The position numbers and the translations under genes were made by a program. A DNA stretch of 64,000 nt from Gilvirhabdus luticola. GTDB lineage: Bacteria; Bacteroidota; Bacteroidia; Flavobacteriales; Flavobacteriaceae. The DNA lies in the NCBI RefSeq assembly GCF_032583975.1, contig NZ_JAWHTF010000001.1; one strand, written 5' to 3'. The notes below the pieces were generated by a model, which saw only the letters and a list, made by a program, of their open reading frames with translations, did not search any database and had not been told where the DNA came from. Each line of letters starts with the position of its first letter. Positions within the stretch are counted from its first letter, which is position 1. Of this stretch, positions 16,500 through 24,581 are shown one piece after another.

Positions 16500-18017
16500 T
16501 TAAACTAAAGAATGACAAGTCATAACATCTGGTTGTTCAATACCCATTAATTTTAAAATTGTTGGAGCTAAATCACCTAAAATTCCATCTTTAATATGTT
16601 TTAGTTCAGAATCTATTAAAATAATAGGCACAGGATTTGTAGTGTGTGACGTATGTGGTGAACCATCAGGATTTACCATTGTTTCACAATTTCCGTGATC
16701 TGCTATTAATAATGTTGTATAGTTATTTTCTAGAGCGATATTTATAACATCTTTTACACAGGTATCAACAGCTTCGCAGGCTTTTATGGCTGCATCCATT
16801 ACACCTGTATGACCAACCATATCACCATTTGCGAAATTTAAGCAGACAAAATCCACATCTCCTTTTTTGAGTTCAGGAATAAGAGCATCTCTTAACTCAT
16901 AGGCACTCATTTCGGGTTTTAGATCGTAAGTAGCTACTTTTGGAGAGTTTCTTAAAATTCTTGTTTCTCCTTCAAATGGTTCTTCTCGTCCTCCAGAGAA
17001 GAAAAAAGTAACATGGGGATATTTTTCAGTTTCGGCAATTCTAATTTGCTTTTTATGAAGTTTTTCTAAAACTTCACCTAAAGTATTATGAAGATTTTCT
17101 TTGTTGAAAATAACCTTGATGTTATTAAAGCTTTCATCATAATTAGTTAAAGTTACATAATGCAAGTTGAGCTTATGCATATTTTGCTCATGGAAATCTT
17201 TTTGTGTTAAGGCTTCAGTGAGTTGTCTACCACGATCTGTTCTAAAATTAAAGAATAATACGACATCACCATCTTTAATTGTAGTTACCGGTTGATTGTT
17301 TTTGTCAACCATAACAATAGGTTTTATAAACTCGTCTGTGATGTCATTATTATAACTTTCATCAATTGATGATTCTGCATTGGTTGAATGTATTCCAATG
17401 CCATGTACCATCGCATCATAAGCAAGTTTAACTCTTTTCCAACGTTTGTCTCTGTCCATTGCATAGTATCTTCCTGTAACGGTTGCTAGTTTTCCATTCG
17501 ATTTTTCTAGATGTTCTTCAAGTGCGGTTACAAATGCAAATCCAGATTTAGGGTCAACATCTCGGCCATCGGTAAAAGCATGCACAAATAATTTTTTTAA
17601 TCCAAAATCATTTGCGGCATCAAGAAGACCAAATAAATGATTGATATGCGAATGAACTCCGCCATCACTTAAAAGCCCTAAAAAGTGAACAGGTTTATCG
17701 TTTTTTTTGGCATAATTAAAAGCTTCGACCAATGTTTTTTCGTTTTGAAGTGTTTTGTTTTTAACTGCCAGATTTACTTTAACCAAATCTTGATACACTA
17801 TGCGTCCAGCTCCAAGATTCATATGTCCAACTTCACTATTACCCATTTGTCCTTCAGGTAATCCAACATGCAAACCGTCTGTTCTTAAGCTTGCGCTAGG
17901 ATATTTTGTATAAAGTGAATCTATAAAAGGTGTGTTGGCATTATCTATAGCAGATACTTTTGGGTCCGGAGATTTTCCCCAACCATCAAGAATCATGAGT
18001 ATAACTTTTTTATTCAT
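16500..18017 (-). CDS. gpmI: 2,3-bisphosphoglycerate-independent phosphoglycerate mutase
   Basis: Interconverts 3- and 2-phosphoglycerate in glycolysis and gluconeogenesis using two manganese ions. I choose the ATG at 18017 (MNKKVILMILDGWG), giving 505 residues as in the family, rather than the in-frame codon 15 bases upstream. The catalytic serine is Ser61 in GNSEVGH; metal-binding motifs are DGWG at 11-14, then HAFTDGRD, NFRTDRGRQ, NFANGDMVGHTG and LIADHGNCE. A TATCTTTG -7 box lies 22 bases upstream of this start, which supports it. Confidence 0.96.
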   Translation of the reverse strand: MNKKVILMILDGWGKSPDPKVSAIDNANTPFIDSLYTKYPSASLRTDGLHVGLPEGQMGNSEVGHMNLGAGRIVYQDLVKVNLAVKNKTLQNEKTLVEAFNYAKKNDKPVHFLGLLSDGGVHSHINHLFGLLDAANDFGLKKLFVHAFTDGRDVDPKSGFAFVTALEEHLEKSNGKLATVTGRYYAMDRDKRWKRVKLAYDAMVHGIGIHSTNAESSIDESYNNDITDEFIKPIVMVDKNNQPVTTIKDGDVVLFFNFRTDRGRQLTEALTQKDFHEQNMHKLNLHYVTLTNYDESFNNIKVIFNKENLHNTLGEVLEKLHKKQIRIAETEKYPHVTFFFSGGREEPFEGETRILRNSPKVATYDLKPEMSAYELRDALIPELKKGDVDFVCLNFANGDMVGHTGVMDAAIKACEAVDTCVKDVINIALENNYTTLLIADHGNCETMVNPDGSPHTSHTTNPVPIILIDSELKHIKDGILGDLAPTILKLMGIEQPDVMTCHSLV

Positions 18018-18039
18018 TTTTAAAAATTTCAAGAGTTGT

Positions 18040-18047
18040 CAAAGATA
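18040..18047 (-). promoter_or_regulatory. -7 box TATCTTTG before gpmI
   Basis: Minus-strand TATCTTTG, 22 bases before the chosen gpmI start at 18017. A transcript starting a few bases after it would begin near or inside the longer reading frame, so it favours the shorter start. Confidence 0.55.
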
Positions 18048-18273
18048 AAGAAGTTTGATAAGATAAGTGATAAGATTAATTGTGTAAAATATTTTTAATT
18101 CAATATCAATAACTTGAAAAAAGCCTTGGTATTAATGCATTTGTAATCTTAAAAAATTGTTAAGAGAGCGTTAAAAAAAAGTTTTTAACAATTTTTTGTG
18201 TAACACATATCAAAATTATTCGTCTCTTTAGTATATCAAAAAACGATCATTAATCAATTTAAATTCTTTCATC

Positions 18274-18663
18274 ATGAAAAAAACAATCATTATTTCTGCT
18301 ATGGCAGTATGTTTATCTATTGTAAATGTTAATGCCAATTCCTCTTCTGAATCCTTTAATGATAATACAACTGTAGCCACTTTCAAAGTAAGTGCGTTTT
18401 GTCTTTCGGTTGTAAAAGGAGACTATGATACAGTAAAAAAACTAATCGATCTTGGTACTGATGTCAATAGCAGGTCCAATGGAATGACTCCAGCCATGTA
18501 CGCAGCTAAATTTAACAGAACAGAAATATTAGAATTATTAATAGCTAATGGAGCTAATTTAAAAGTAAAATCAGATCAAGGATGGACTGCAAAAAAATAT
18601 GCAGAACTATCTAATGCTAATGAAGCAGTATCTGTAATAGAAAACGCGTTAACTAAAAGGTAA
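18274..18663 (+). CDS. Small exported ankyrin-repeat protein
   Basis: A 129-residue protein with a signal peptide (about residues 1-21, ending NVNA) and two to three ankyrin repeats: residues 42-70 (VVKGDYDTVKKLIDLGTDVNSR), 73-103 (MTPAMYAAKFNRTEILELLIANGANLK), and a partial third. Ankyrin repeats mediate protein binding; the partner is unknown. Exported two-repeat proteins of this kind are often found beside catalase or protease genes, but here the neighbours are gpmI (divergent) and an M48 protease (convergent). A strong terminator follows. The 256 bases upstream show no other feature I can support. Confidence 0.85.
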   Translation: MKKTIIISAMAVCLSIVNVNANSSSESFNDNTTVATFKVSAFCLSVVKGDYDTVKKLIDLGTDVNSRSNGMTPAMYAAKFNRTEILELLIANGANLKVKSDQGWTAKKYAELSNANEAVSVIENALTKR

Positions 18664-18702
18664 TATCCTTTTTATAAAGCGAGTTGTTGAGTAGTTAGTT
18701 AG

Positions 18703-18729
18703 AAAGCCTTGCATAGCAAGGCTTTTTTT
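18703..18729 (+). terminator. Rho-independent terminator after the ankyrin gene
   Basis: A 10-bp perfect stem AAAGCCTTGC / GCAAGGCTTT with loop ATA is followed by a T tract ending at 18729. It abuts the convergent M48 gene, whose stop codon starts at 18730 on the other strand. Confidence 0.9.
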
Positions 18730-19495
18730 ATTGTGCCTTATATTTTTTGATGGCTTCTTTAATTTTCTCTATCCTATTGTCTGGGTCTGGATGAGTACTC
18801 TGAAATTCAGGTACTCTATTAGGTCCTGCAGCGGCTTTTAGAATTTCCATAACACCGATCATTTCATCGGGATTGTAGTTGGCTTTTATCATGAAAAGCA
18901 CACCTAATTCATCGCTTTCAAGTTCATCATCCCTGCCATTAGTTAGTAGGGTTTGTTGTCCAATACCGCTTACAAGCCCACCCATATCAGCTCCAACTTG
19001 TGCTCCGGTGCTTACTGTATTCCAAAATTCGCTTTCAGCTATTCGCTCTGCAGAATGACGTCCCAGAACATGACCAATTTCATGACCCAAAACACCTGCA
19101 AGTTGATCTTCATTCTCCAGTTTTGAAAATAAAGCATACGTTATAAAGATCTGACCGCCTGGAAGAGCAAATGCATTTATGGTATTTTCGTCTAAAAGTA
19201 AATGAAATTCATACTTATAAGGTGTGTCTTTGGCAATACTACTATTTACAAGTTTATTACCTACTTGATCAACAAATGCCTGATAGTTATCATCTGGATA
19301 TAAACCCCCATATTGTTGTGTCATTTGTGGAGCACTTTGCAAGCCTATAGCTATTTCCTGTTCTGAGCTCATATTTATGGTTTGAACTCTTCCAGTGAAT
19401 GGGTTGGTCTCTTTACTACTGCATCTTTTTATTAAAGCAAAAGCAACAATTGCTATACCAATTAATAATCTAATTTTAAATCTGTTACTTCTCAC
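18728..19495 (-). CDS. M48 family zinc metalloprotease, membrane-anchored
   Basis: A 255-residue M48 (HtpX/YggG-like) peptidase, probably involved in envelope protein quality control. The zinc motif is HEIGH with His138, Glu139 and His142, and the third ligand should be Glu192 or nearby in DELESDELG. The N-terminus has a short hydrophobic helix (about 9-22), which serves as a signal anchor; the following Cys25 is not in a convincing lipobox. Length fits the LoiP/BepA-like catalytic domain without extra TPRs. It is monocistronic and convergent with the ankyrin gene. Confidence 0.92.
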   Translation of the reverse strand: MRSNRFKIRLLIGIAIVAFALIKRCSSKETNPFTGRVQTINMSSEQEIAIGLQSAPQMTQQYGGLYPDDNYQAFVDQVGNKLVNSSIAKDTPYKYEFHLLLDENTINAFALPGGQIFITYALFSKLENEDQLAGVLGHEIGHVLGRHSAERIAESEFWNTVSTGAQVGADMGGLVSGIGQQTLLTNGRDDELESDELGVLFMIKANYNPDEMIGVMEILKAAAGPNRVPEFQSTHPDPDNRIEKIKEAIKKYKAQ

Positions 19496-19582
19496 AAACT
19501 TGAAAATTTAAAATTAAATTTACAAAATATCGTAATATTGTATTCACTTTAAATTGAACTATCTTCACTTAAAGAATTTAGA

Positions 19583-20008
19583 ATGTCCTATAATTTTAAA
19601 ATTATTGATGCCAAAGACATAGAAAAGGTTGTTCCTCTAGTACAAAAATTGAATAGCTCTAAAATTTCTTATGAAATATTGAAGCAACGTTTACTCGAAA
19701 TGACAAAACAAAACTATGAGTGTGCTTGTATTTTTGAAAATGATAAAATTATTGGAGTTACTGGTTTATGGTATTGCACAAGACATTATGCTGGGAAAAG
19801 TGTTGAAGTTGATCATGTATATATTGATGATGACTATAGGAGTAAAGGTCTAGGAAAACAATTTTTTAAATGGATTTACGAATATACCAAAGCCAAAGGT
19901 TGTGAAACCATTGAATTAAACACGTATGTACAAAATCATCCATCACATAAGTTTTATTATAATGAAGGTTTTGAAATTTTAGGCTATCATTTTTTAAAGA
20001 AATTATAG
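19583..20008 (+). CDS. GNAT family N-acetyltransferase
   Basis: A 141-residue single-domain GNAT protein, which transfers an acetyl group from acetyl-CoA to an amine. The acetyl-CoA-binding motif A is VDHVYIDDDYRSKGLGKQF, with the pyrophosphate loop at R-S-K-G-L-G, and motif B is HKFYYNEGFEILGYHF. Substrate unknown. The gene is divergent from the M48 protease and convergent with pepE (6 bases between stops). Confidence 0.88.
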   Translation: MSYNFKIIDAKDIEKVVPLVQKLNSSKISYEILKQRLLEMTKQNYECACIFENDKIIGVTGLWYCTRHYAGKSVEVDHVYIDDDYRSKGLGKQFFKWIYEYTKAKGCETIELNTYVQNHPSHKFYYNEGFEILGYHFLKKL

Positions 20009-20014
20009 CTTTAT

Positions 20015-20722
20015 TCAATTCAATGTATTTAATTCTGTTTCAGGTGAAACTTCGTAAGGCGATTTTCCCTGTTCAAAAATTCGAGCAGTTATACGTCCTT
20101 TTAAAGTGATAGAGTTACCATTTACAGCTAACCAACTACCTTCTCTTAAGCCAATTACTGGTTGAGTATTGAATTTATGAAACTCCATGATACGTGTTTC
20201 TCGTGTTTCTCCCATGTGTTTACTTGTTGGATCTGGATCCAAATAATGTGGATTAATATTAAACGGAACAAAGCCAAAGGTTTTAAAACTTGGAGGATAC
20301 ACAATAGGCATATCGTTTGTAGTGTTAATGGTAAGCCCACAAATATTGCTGCCTGCACTTGTTCCTAAATATGGAGTGCCGCCTAAAACACTTGTTTTTA
20401 AATCATCAATCAAATTATTTTTATATAATTGATTCAAGAGGACAAAAGTATTTCCACCACCAACAAAAATTGCTTCTGCATTTTTAATTGCCAATTTTGG
20501 GTCTTCAAATTCATGAATTCCTTTTACCATTTTATCAATCTTTAAAAAAGCATTGCTTACTTTTTTAGTATATTCATCATGAGAAATGCCGCCAGGTTTT
20601 GCATAAGGAATAAATAAAATAGTTTCGACAGATTTAAAAAAGATTATCAAATCTTCAAGAAGATATTCTAAAAAATCGCTCCCATACACAGTGGATGTAC
20701 TTGCGATAATAATTTTTTTCAT
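20015..20722 (-). CDS. pepE: Dipeptidase PepE (peptidase S51)
   Basis: A 235-residue serine dipeptidase that cleaves dipeptides with N-terminal aspartate. The nucleophile lies in GTSAGSNI at about residue 120, preceded by GGGNTFVLL; the NPHYLDPDP segment carries the catalytic His. Length is the same as in enterobacterial PepE. The protein has no signal peptide, consistent with cytoplasmic peptide breakdown. Monocistronic. Confidence 0.93.
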   Translation of the reverse strand: MKKIIIASTSTVYGSDFLEYLLEDLIIFFKSVETILFIPYAKPGGISHDEYTKKVSNAFLKIDKMVKGIHEFEDPKLAIKNAEAIFVGGGNTFVLLNQLYKNNLIDDLKTSVLGGTPYLGTSAGSNICGLTINTTNDMPIVYPPSFKTFGFVPFNINPHYLDPDPTSKHMGETRETRIMEFHKFNTQPVIGLREGSWLAVNGNSITLKGRITARIFEQGKSPYEVSPETELNTLN

Positions 20723-20835
20723 TTAACAGTATTTGTTGTAAATTTAAGTAATCACAGGTTTTAACAAAAGTTTAAACACATTTTGTGATTAATTTTTAAT
20801 TTGATTCGGTTACTTCATTATCCTAAACCAGCGAC

Positions 20836-21618
20836 ATGAGAAGAATAATTTACTTGTTAATTTTGCTTTTTCCTCTCACGCATGTGCTATCTCAAAGTGT
20901 TAACAGAGTTGAAATTGAAGGGAAAGTTTTTTCAAAAAATAATGAAGTAGAAAGCGTAACAGTTTATAACATGTCATCAAACAGAGGAACTATCACCAAT
21001 GAAAATGGTGAGTTTAAAATTGAAGTCGCTTTAAATGATGTATTAGAAATATCTGCTTTACAGTATATAAAAGGTAGTATAATAATTACAGAAGAAATAC
21101 TAAACAAGGAATTTGTAAAAATATCGCTCATAGAGAATGTCACACAGCTTCAAGAAGTCTTTATTTTGCCCTATGATCTTACCGGAAATATGGTTGTTGA
21201 TACAGAAGAAGTCAGGTTAATAGAGCCCATTCTTTTTGAATTGGGAAACATGAATGCCTTTGAACTCCCAGATGATCAATACACAGAAGTTGTAAACCCA
21301 TTTATGAATAACGGAGAGCTAATGTATGCGATGAATGTTGGAGCTGTTATTGGACTTCTTTTTGATGCTATTATGCCGAATAAAACTAAAGGCAAGAATA
21401 ATAAAGAAAATCTTCAAGAAGTATATAATAAAAGTCTAGAAGGCGTTTTAGGTAGAACTTATATTGTTAATAAATTTAATATTCCTGATGATAGACTTGA
21501 TGCTTTTCTTGTATTTGTTGAAAGCAATGGAGTAGATCAAAACCTTCTTTTAGAAAAAAACAGAATGCAGCTTATAGAATATCTACATGTACAAAGTGGT
21601 TTGTTTTTGAAGTCTTAA
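20836..21618 (+). CDS. Exported protein with carboxypeptidase-regulatory-like domain
   Basis: A 260-residue protein with a signal peptide (residues 1-19, cut after LSQ) and an N-terminal CarboxypepD_reg-like beta-sandwich (about 24-105: VEIEGKVFSKNNEV...GTITNENGEFKI...). This domain is common in Bacteroidota envelope proteins, often as the N-terminal part of TonB-dependent receptors, but no receptor follows here. The rest (105-260) has no family I recognise. It lies 74 bases upstream of the DUF6702 gene and two M1 peptidases on the same strand; a separate promoter for those overlaps its end. Confidence 0.8.
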   Translation: MRRIIYLLILLFPLTHVLSQSVNRVEIEGKVFSKNNEVESVTVYNMSSNRGTITNENGEFKIEVALNDVLEISALQYIKGSIIITEEILNKEFVKISLIENVTQLQEVFILPYDLTGNMVVDTEEVRLIEPILFELGNMNAFELPDDQYTEVVNPFMNNGELMYAMNVGAVIGLLFDAIMPNKTKGKNNKENLQEVYNKSLEGVLGRTYIVNKFNIPDDRLDAFLVFVESNGVDQNLLLEKNRMQLIEYLHVQSGLFLKS

Positions 21619-21638
21619 ACTTGAAAATAGTATTTTTG
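21604..21638 (+). promoter_or_regulatory. Bacteroidota-type promoter before the DUF6702/M1 genes
   Basis: TTTTTG at 21604-21609, a 21-base spacer and TATTTTTG at 21631-21638 fit the TTTG-N17-23-TAnnTTTG pattern, the most complete match in the window. The -33 part overlaps the last codons of the preceding gene. The leader to the ATG at 21693 would be about 48 bases. Confidence 0.7.
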
Positions 21639-21692
21639 GAATGTTTTTTGAAATTCTCAAAACATGATATCTTTACAAAATAAATTATATCC

Positions 21693-22196
21693 ATGCGTTT
21701 AAAGAAAATAGTTTTTATTGGATTGCTTACTATCCTATCTTCATCTTTTACAAAGGCACATGAATATTATATTAGTTTAACGCAAATCGATTATATAAAA
21801 GAGTCTAAATCTGTTCAGATAACTATGAATTTATTTCTGGATGATTTTGATCTTGCTCTAAATAAAACTTTCGACAAAACCTTTAACTTAAATTCAAGAG
21901 AAGAATTAAAAAACAGCAATGATTTCATCAAAAAATATTTGCAAGACCATTTTGAAATTAAGGTTGATAATAAAACATTTAAAACCAATTATTTAGGAAA
22001 AGAATATGAAGGTGATATTATATATCTTTACATAGAAATTGAGAATGTTAAAACTATTAGCACAATTGAGGTTAAAAATAATATACTTATAGATTTCTTT
22101 CCTGACCAACAAAACCTCATAAAACTTAAAATCAATGATAAGTTTGACAGCCTTTTACTTACTAAAAAGAATGATAAAGGTTTGTTAAATTTTTAA
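21693..22196 (+). CDS. DUF6702 family exported protein
   Basis: A 167-residue protein with a signal peptide (about 1-22, ending TKA) followed by HEYYISLTQIDYI, characteristic of the DUF6702 family of Flavobacteriia. The family is regularly found next to M1 peptidase genes of this type, as here (64 bases upstream of the first). No catalytic motif is seen; the fold appears mainly beta. Function unknown, perhaps a partner or chaperone of the neighbouring peptidases. Confidence 0.85.
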   Translation: MRLKKIVFIGLLTILSSSFTKAHEYYISLTQIDYIKESKSVQITMNLFLDDFDLALNKTFDKTFNLNSREELKNSNDFIKKYLQDHFEIKVDNKTFKTNYLGKEYEGDIIYLYIEIENVKTISTIEVKNNILIDFFPDQQNLIKLKINDKFDSLLLTKKNDKGLLNF

Positions 22197-22260
22197 TCTA
22201 TTAAAAGTAAAATACCTTTATAAATAGTAATTTGCGCTCCATTTTTTTAATACATCTTAT

Positions 22261-24507
22261 ATGAAGAATTTCATAAAATCACTTCTTATTTTCTTTCTTA
22301 TAGCTTCTTATGGTTATTCCCAAAACCAACCTAGTGTAGGGCATACAGATCAGAATAAATTTCGTCAAATGAAAGATCTATTGCCTACACCTAATAACCA
22401 GCATACTGCTTCGGGAGCTCCAGGATATGAATATACACAACAAAAAGTTGATTATGTTATGAATATTCGTCTTGATGAAAACAGTAACCGCATTTATGGC
22501 CAAGAAGAAATAACCTACAAAAATAACTCAAAACACCATTTAGAATATCTTTGGTTACAACTAGACCAAAATAAAAGAGCAGCAAATTCTAAAACTCCAG
22601 ATATCACGTCAGAAGTATTTGATACACCCATGAATGACCCCATGTTTTTCACAAATAATAATATAAAAAAACCTTTCGATGGTGGTTTTAATATTGAATA
22701 TGTGAAAAATGCTGACGGTAACCCTTTATCCTATAGTATTAATCAAACGATGATGCGAATCAATTTAGTTAAGCCAATTCCTCCAGGAGATTCTTTTGAG
22801 TTTAATATCAAATGGTGGTACAACATCAATAATCATGTAGAAGATGATGGTAGGTCAGGTTATGAAACTTTTGATGATGGCAATAACTCCTATGCCATTG
22901 CTCAATTTTTTCCAAGACTAGCAGTATATAATAATGTAGAAGGTTGGCAGAACATGCAATTCTGGGGAACAAGTGAATTTGCTTTGGAATTTGGAGATTA
23001 TGATGTAAAAATTACAGTACCAAAAGATCATATTGTCGAGGCTACAGGAAAATTACAAAATGAAAAAGAAGTTTTATCCAATGAACAGCGAAAACGAATA
23101 GAATTGGCTAAAAAATCCTTTACAGATCCAGTCTTTATCGTTACAGAAGAAGAAGCTAGAGCTAATGAAATGACAACTGCTATTGAAACCCAAACATGGC
23201 ATTATAGGGCCAAAAATGTTAGGGATTTTGCATTTGCATCATCTCGAAAATTTATTTGGGAGCAAATGGCAGTTAATATTAATGGCAAAACAGTCATGGC
23301 AGTTTCTTTGTATCCAAAAGAGGGAAATCCACTATGGGAAGAACATTCAACTAGAGTGGTTGCCAATACGCTAGAGCTATACTCTAGTTTCACTTTTGAT
23401 TACCCATATCATAAAGCAGTTTCGGTACATGCAGCGGGCATGGGAATGGAATACCCAATGATTTGTTTTAATTGGGGAAGACCAAGACCAGATGGCACAT
23501 ATTCTGAATATACCAAAAACAGTATGATTAATGTAATTACCCACGAAATTGGTCATAACTTTTTTCCAATGATAGTCAATTCTGATGAACGCCAATGGGC
23601 TTGGATGGATGAAGGCATTAACTCGTTTCTTGAAACATTAGCCGAGTTAGATTATGATCCTAATTTCGATACAGGAAATTTACCCAAAGACATTGTTAGG
23701 TATATGGCTGGTGACCAAAAATTTATCTCTCCAATAATGTCCCAAGGTGATTACGTACATCAGTTAAGCCCTAATGCATATACAAAACCTGCCGCAGCTT
23801 TATATATGTTAAGGCATACTATTATGGGACCAGAATTATTTGACTATGCTTTTAAAACCTATGCTAAAAGATGGATGTTTAAACACCCAACTCCTGCAGA
23901 TTTTTTTAGAACCATGGAAGATGCTTCAGCTATGGATTTGGACTGGTTTTGGAGAGGATGGTTTTATACAACAGATGTTTGTGATATTGGTGTTAAAGAT
24001 GTAAAACGATTTTATTTAACCAACAAACCAACAAAAAAAGCCGAAGAATTTTCGAAGAATTATAATCTAAATTTAGATCAGTATAAAGACTATTTAATTT
24101 TCTATACAGAAATGAATGATAGTATTAATAAAGAAGACATAAAAAAGGCATCAGATTTCGAGATTTTGACCTATTATTTAGAAACCCTTCCAGAAGAAGA
24201 AAAAAAGCAATTAGGTGTTATTCCAAACTATTTTTATCAAGTAACGTTTGAAAAACCTGGAGGTTTGGTGATGCCTATAATAGCTAAAATCACTTATGAA
24301 GATGGTACTACCGAAACAAAAAAATATCCAGCTCAAATATGGCGATACAATGAAAATGAAGTGAGTAAAGTTATTAAATCTGATAAGGCCATTGTAAAAA
24401 TTACAATAGACCCAAGTCAAGAAACTGCCGATGTTGACACCTCTAATAATTCATGGCCAAGGGAGATTAAACAAAGTAAATTTGAACAATTTAAAAGTAA
24501 CGACTAA
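22261..24507 (+). CDS. M1 family metallopeptidase (copy 1)
   Basis: A 748-residue exported zinc aminopeptidase-like protein. After a signal peptide (about 1-20) comes an N-terminal beta domain and the catalytic domain with HEIGH (His428, Glu429, His432) and the third ligand Glu451 in WMDEG, the HExxH-x18-E pattern. The usual GxMEN substrate motif appears as GMGMEYP about 38 residues before HEIGH. The C-terminal region (about 600-748) contains a beta segment with PGGLVMPI. It should digest peptides in the periplasm or outside the cell. Copy 2 follows after 74 bases. Confidence 0.95.
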   Translation: MKNFIKSLLIFFLIASYGYSQNQPSVGHTDQNKFRQMKDLLPTPNNQHTASGAPGYEYTQQKVDYVMNIRLDENSNRIYGQEEITYKNNSKHHLEYLWLQLDQNKRAANSKTPDITSEVFDTPMNDPMFFTNNNIKKPFDGGFNIEYVKNADGNPLSYSINQTMMRINLVKPIPPGDSFEFNIKWWYNINNHVEDDGRSGYETFDDGNNSYAIAQFFPRLAVYNNVEGWQNMQFWGTSEFALEFGDYDVKITVPKDHIVEATGKLQNEKEVLSNEQRKRIELAKKSFTDPVFIVTEEEARANEMTTAIETQTWHYRAKNVRDFAFASSRKFIWEQMAVNINGKTVMAVSLYPKEGNPLWEEHSTRVVANTLELYSSFTFDYPYHKAVSVHAAGMGMEYPMICFNWGRPRPDGTYSEYTKNSMINVITHEIGHNFFPMIVNSDERQWAWMDEGINSFLETLAELDYDPNFDTGNLPKDIVRYMAGDQKFISPIMSQGDYVHQLSPNAYTKPAAALYMLRHTIMGPELFDYAFKTYAKRWMFKHPTPADFFRTMEDASAMDLDWFWRGWFYTTDVCDIGVKDVKRFYLTNKPTKKAEEFSKNYNLNLDQYKDYLIFYTEMNDSINKEDIKKASDFEILTYYLETLPEEEKKQLGVIPNYFYQVTFEKPGGLVMPIIAKITYEDGTTETKKYPAQIWRYNENEVSKVIKSDKAIVKITIDPSQETADVDTSNNSWPREIKQSKFEQFKSND

Positions 24508-24581
24508 TAATTCAAAAAGAATTGATTGGTATAACTATATTTTAATTATAACTTTAGAAAATAACCTGTTAAAGCATCACA

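Noticed and set aside
18018..18273. Unmarked small gene or RNA in the longest spacer
   Set aside because: I see no open frame with a plausible start and no stable fold beyond AT-rich sequence; only the gpmI -7 box is supported.
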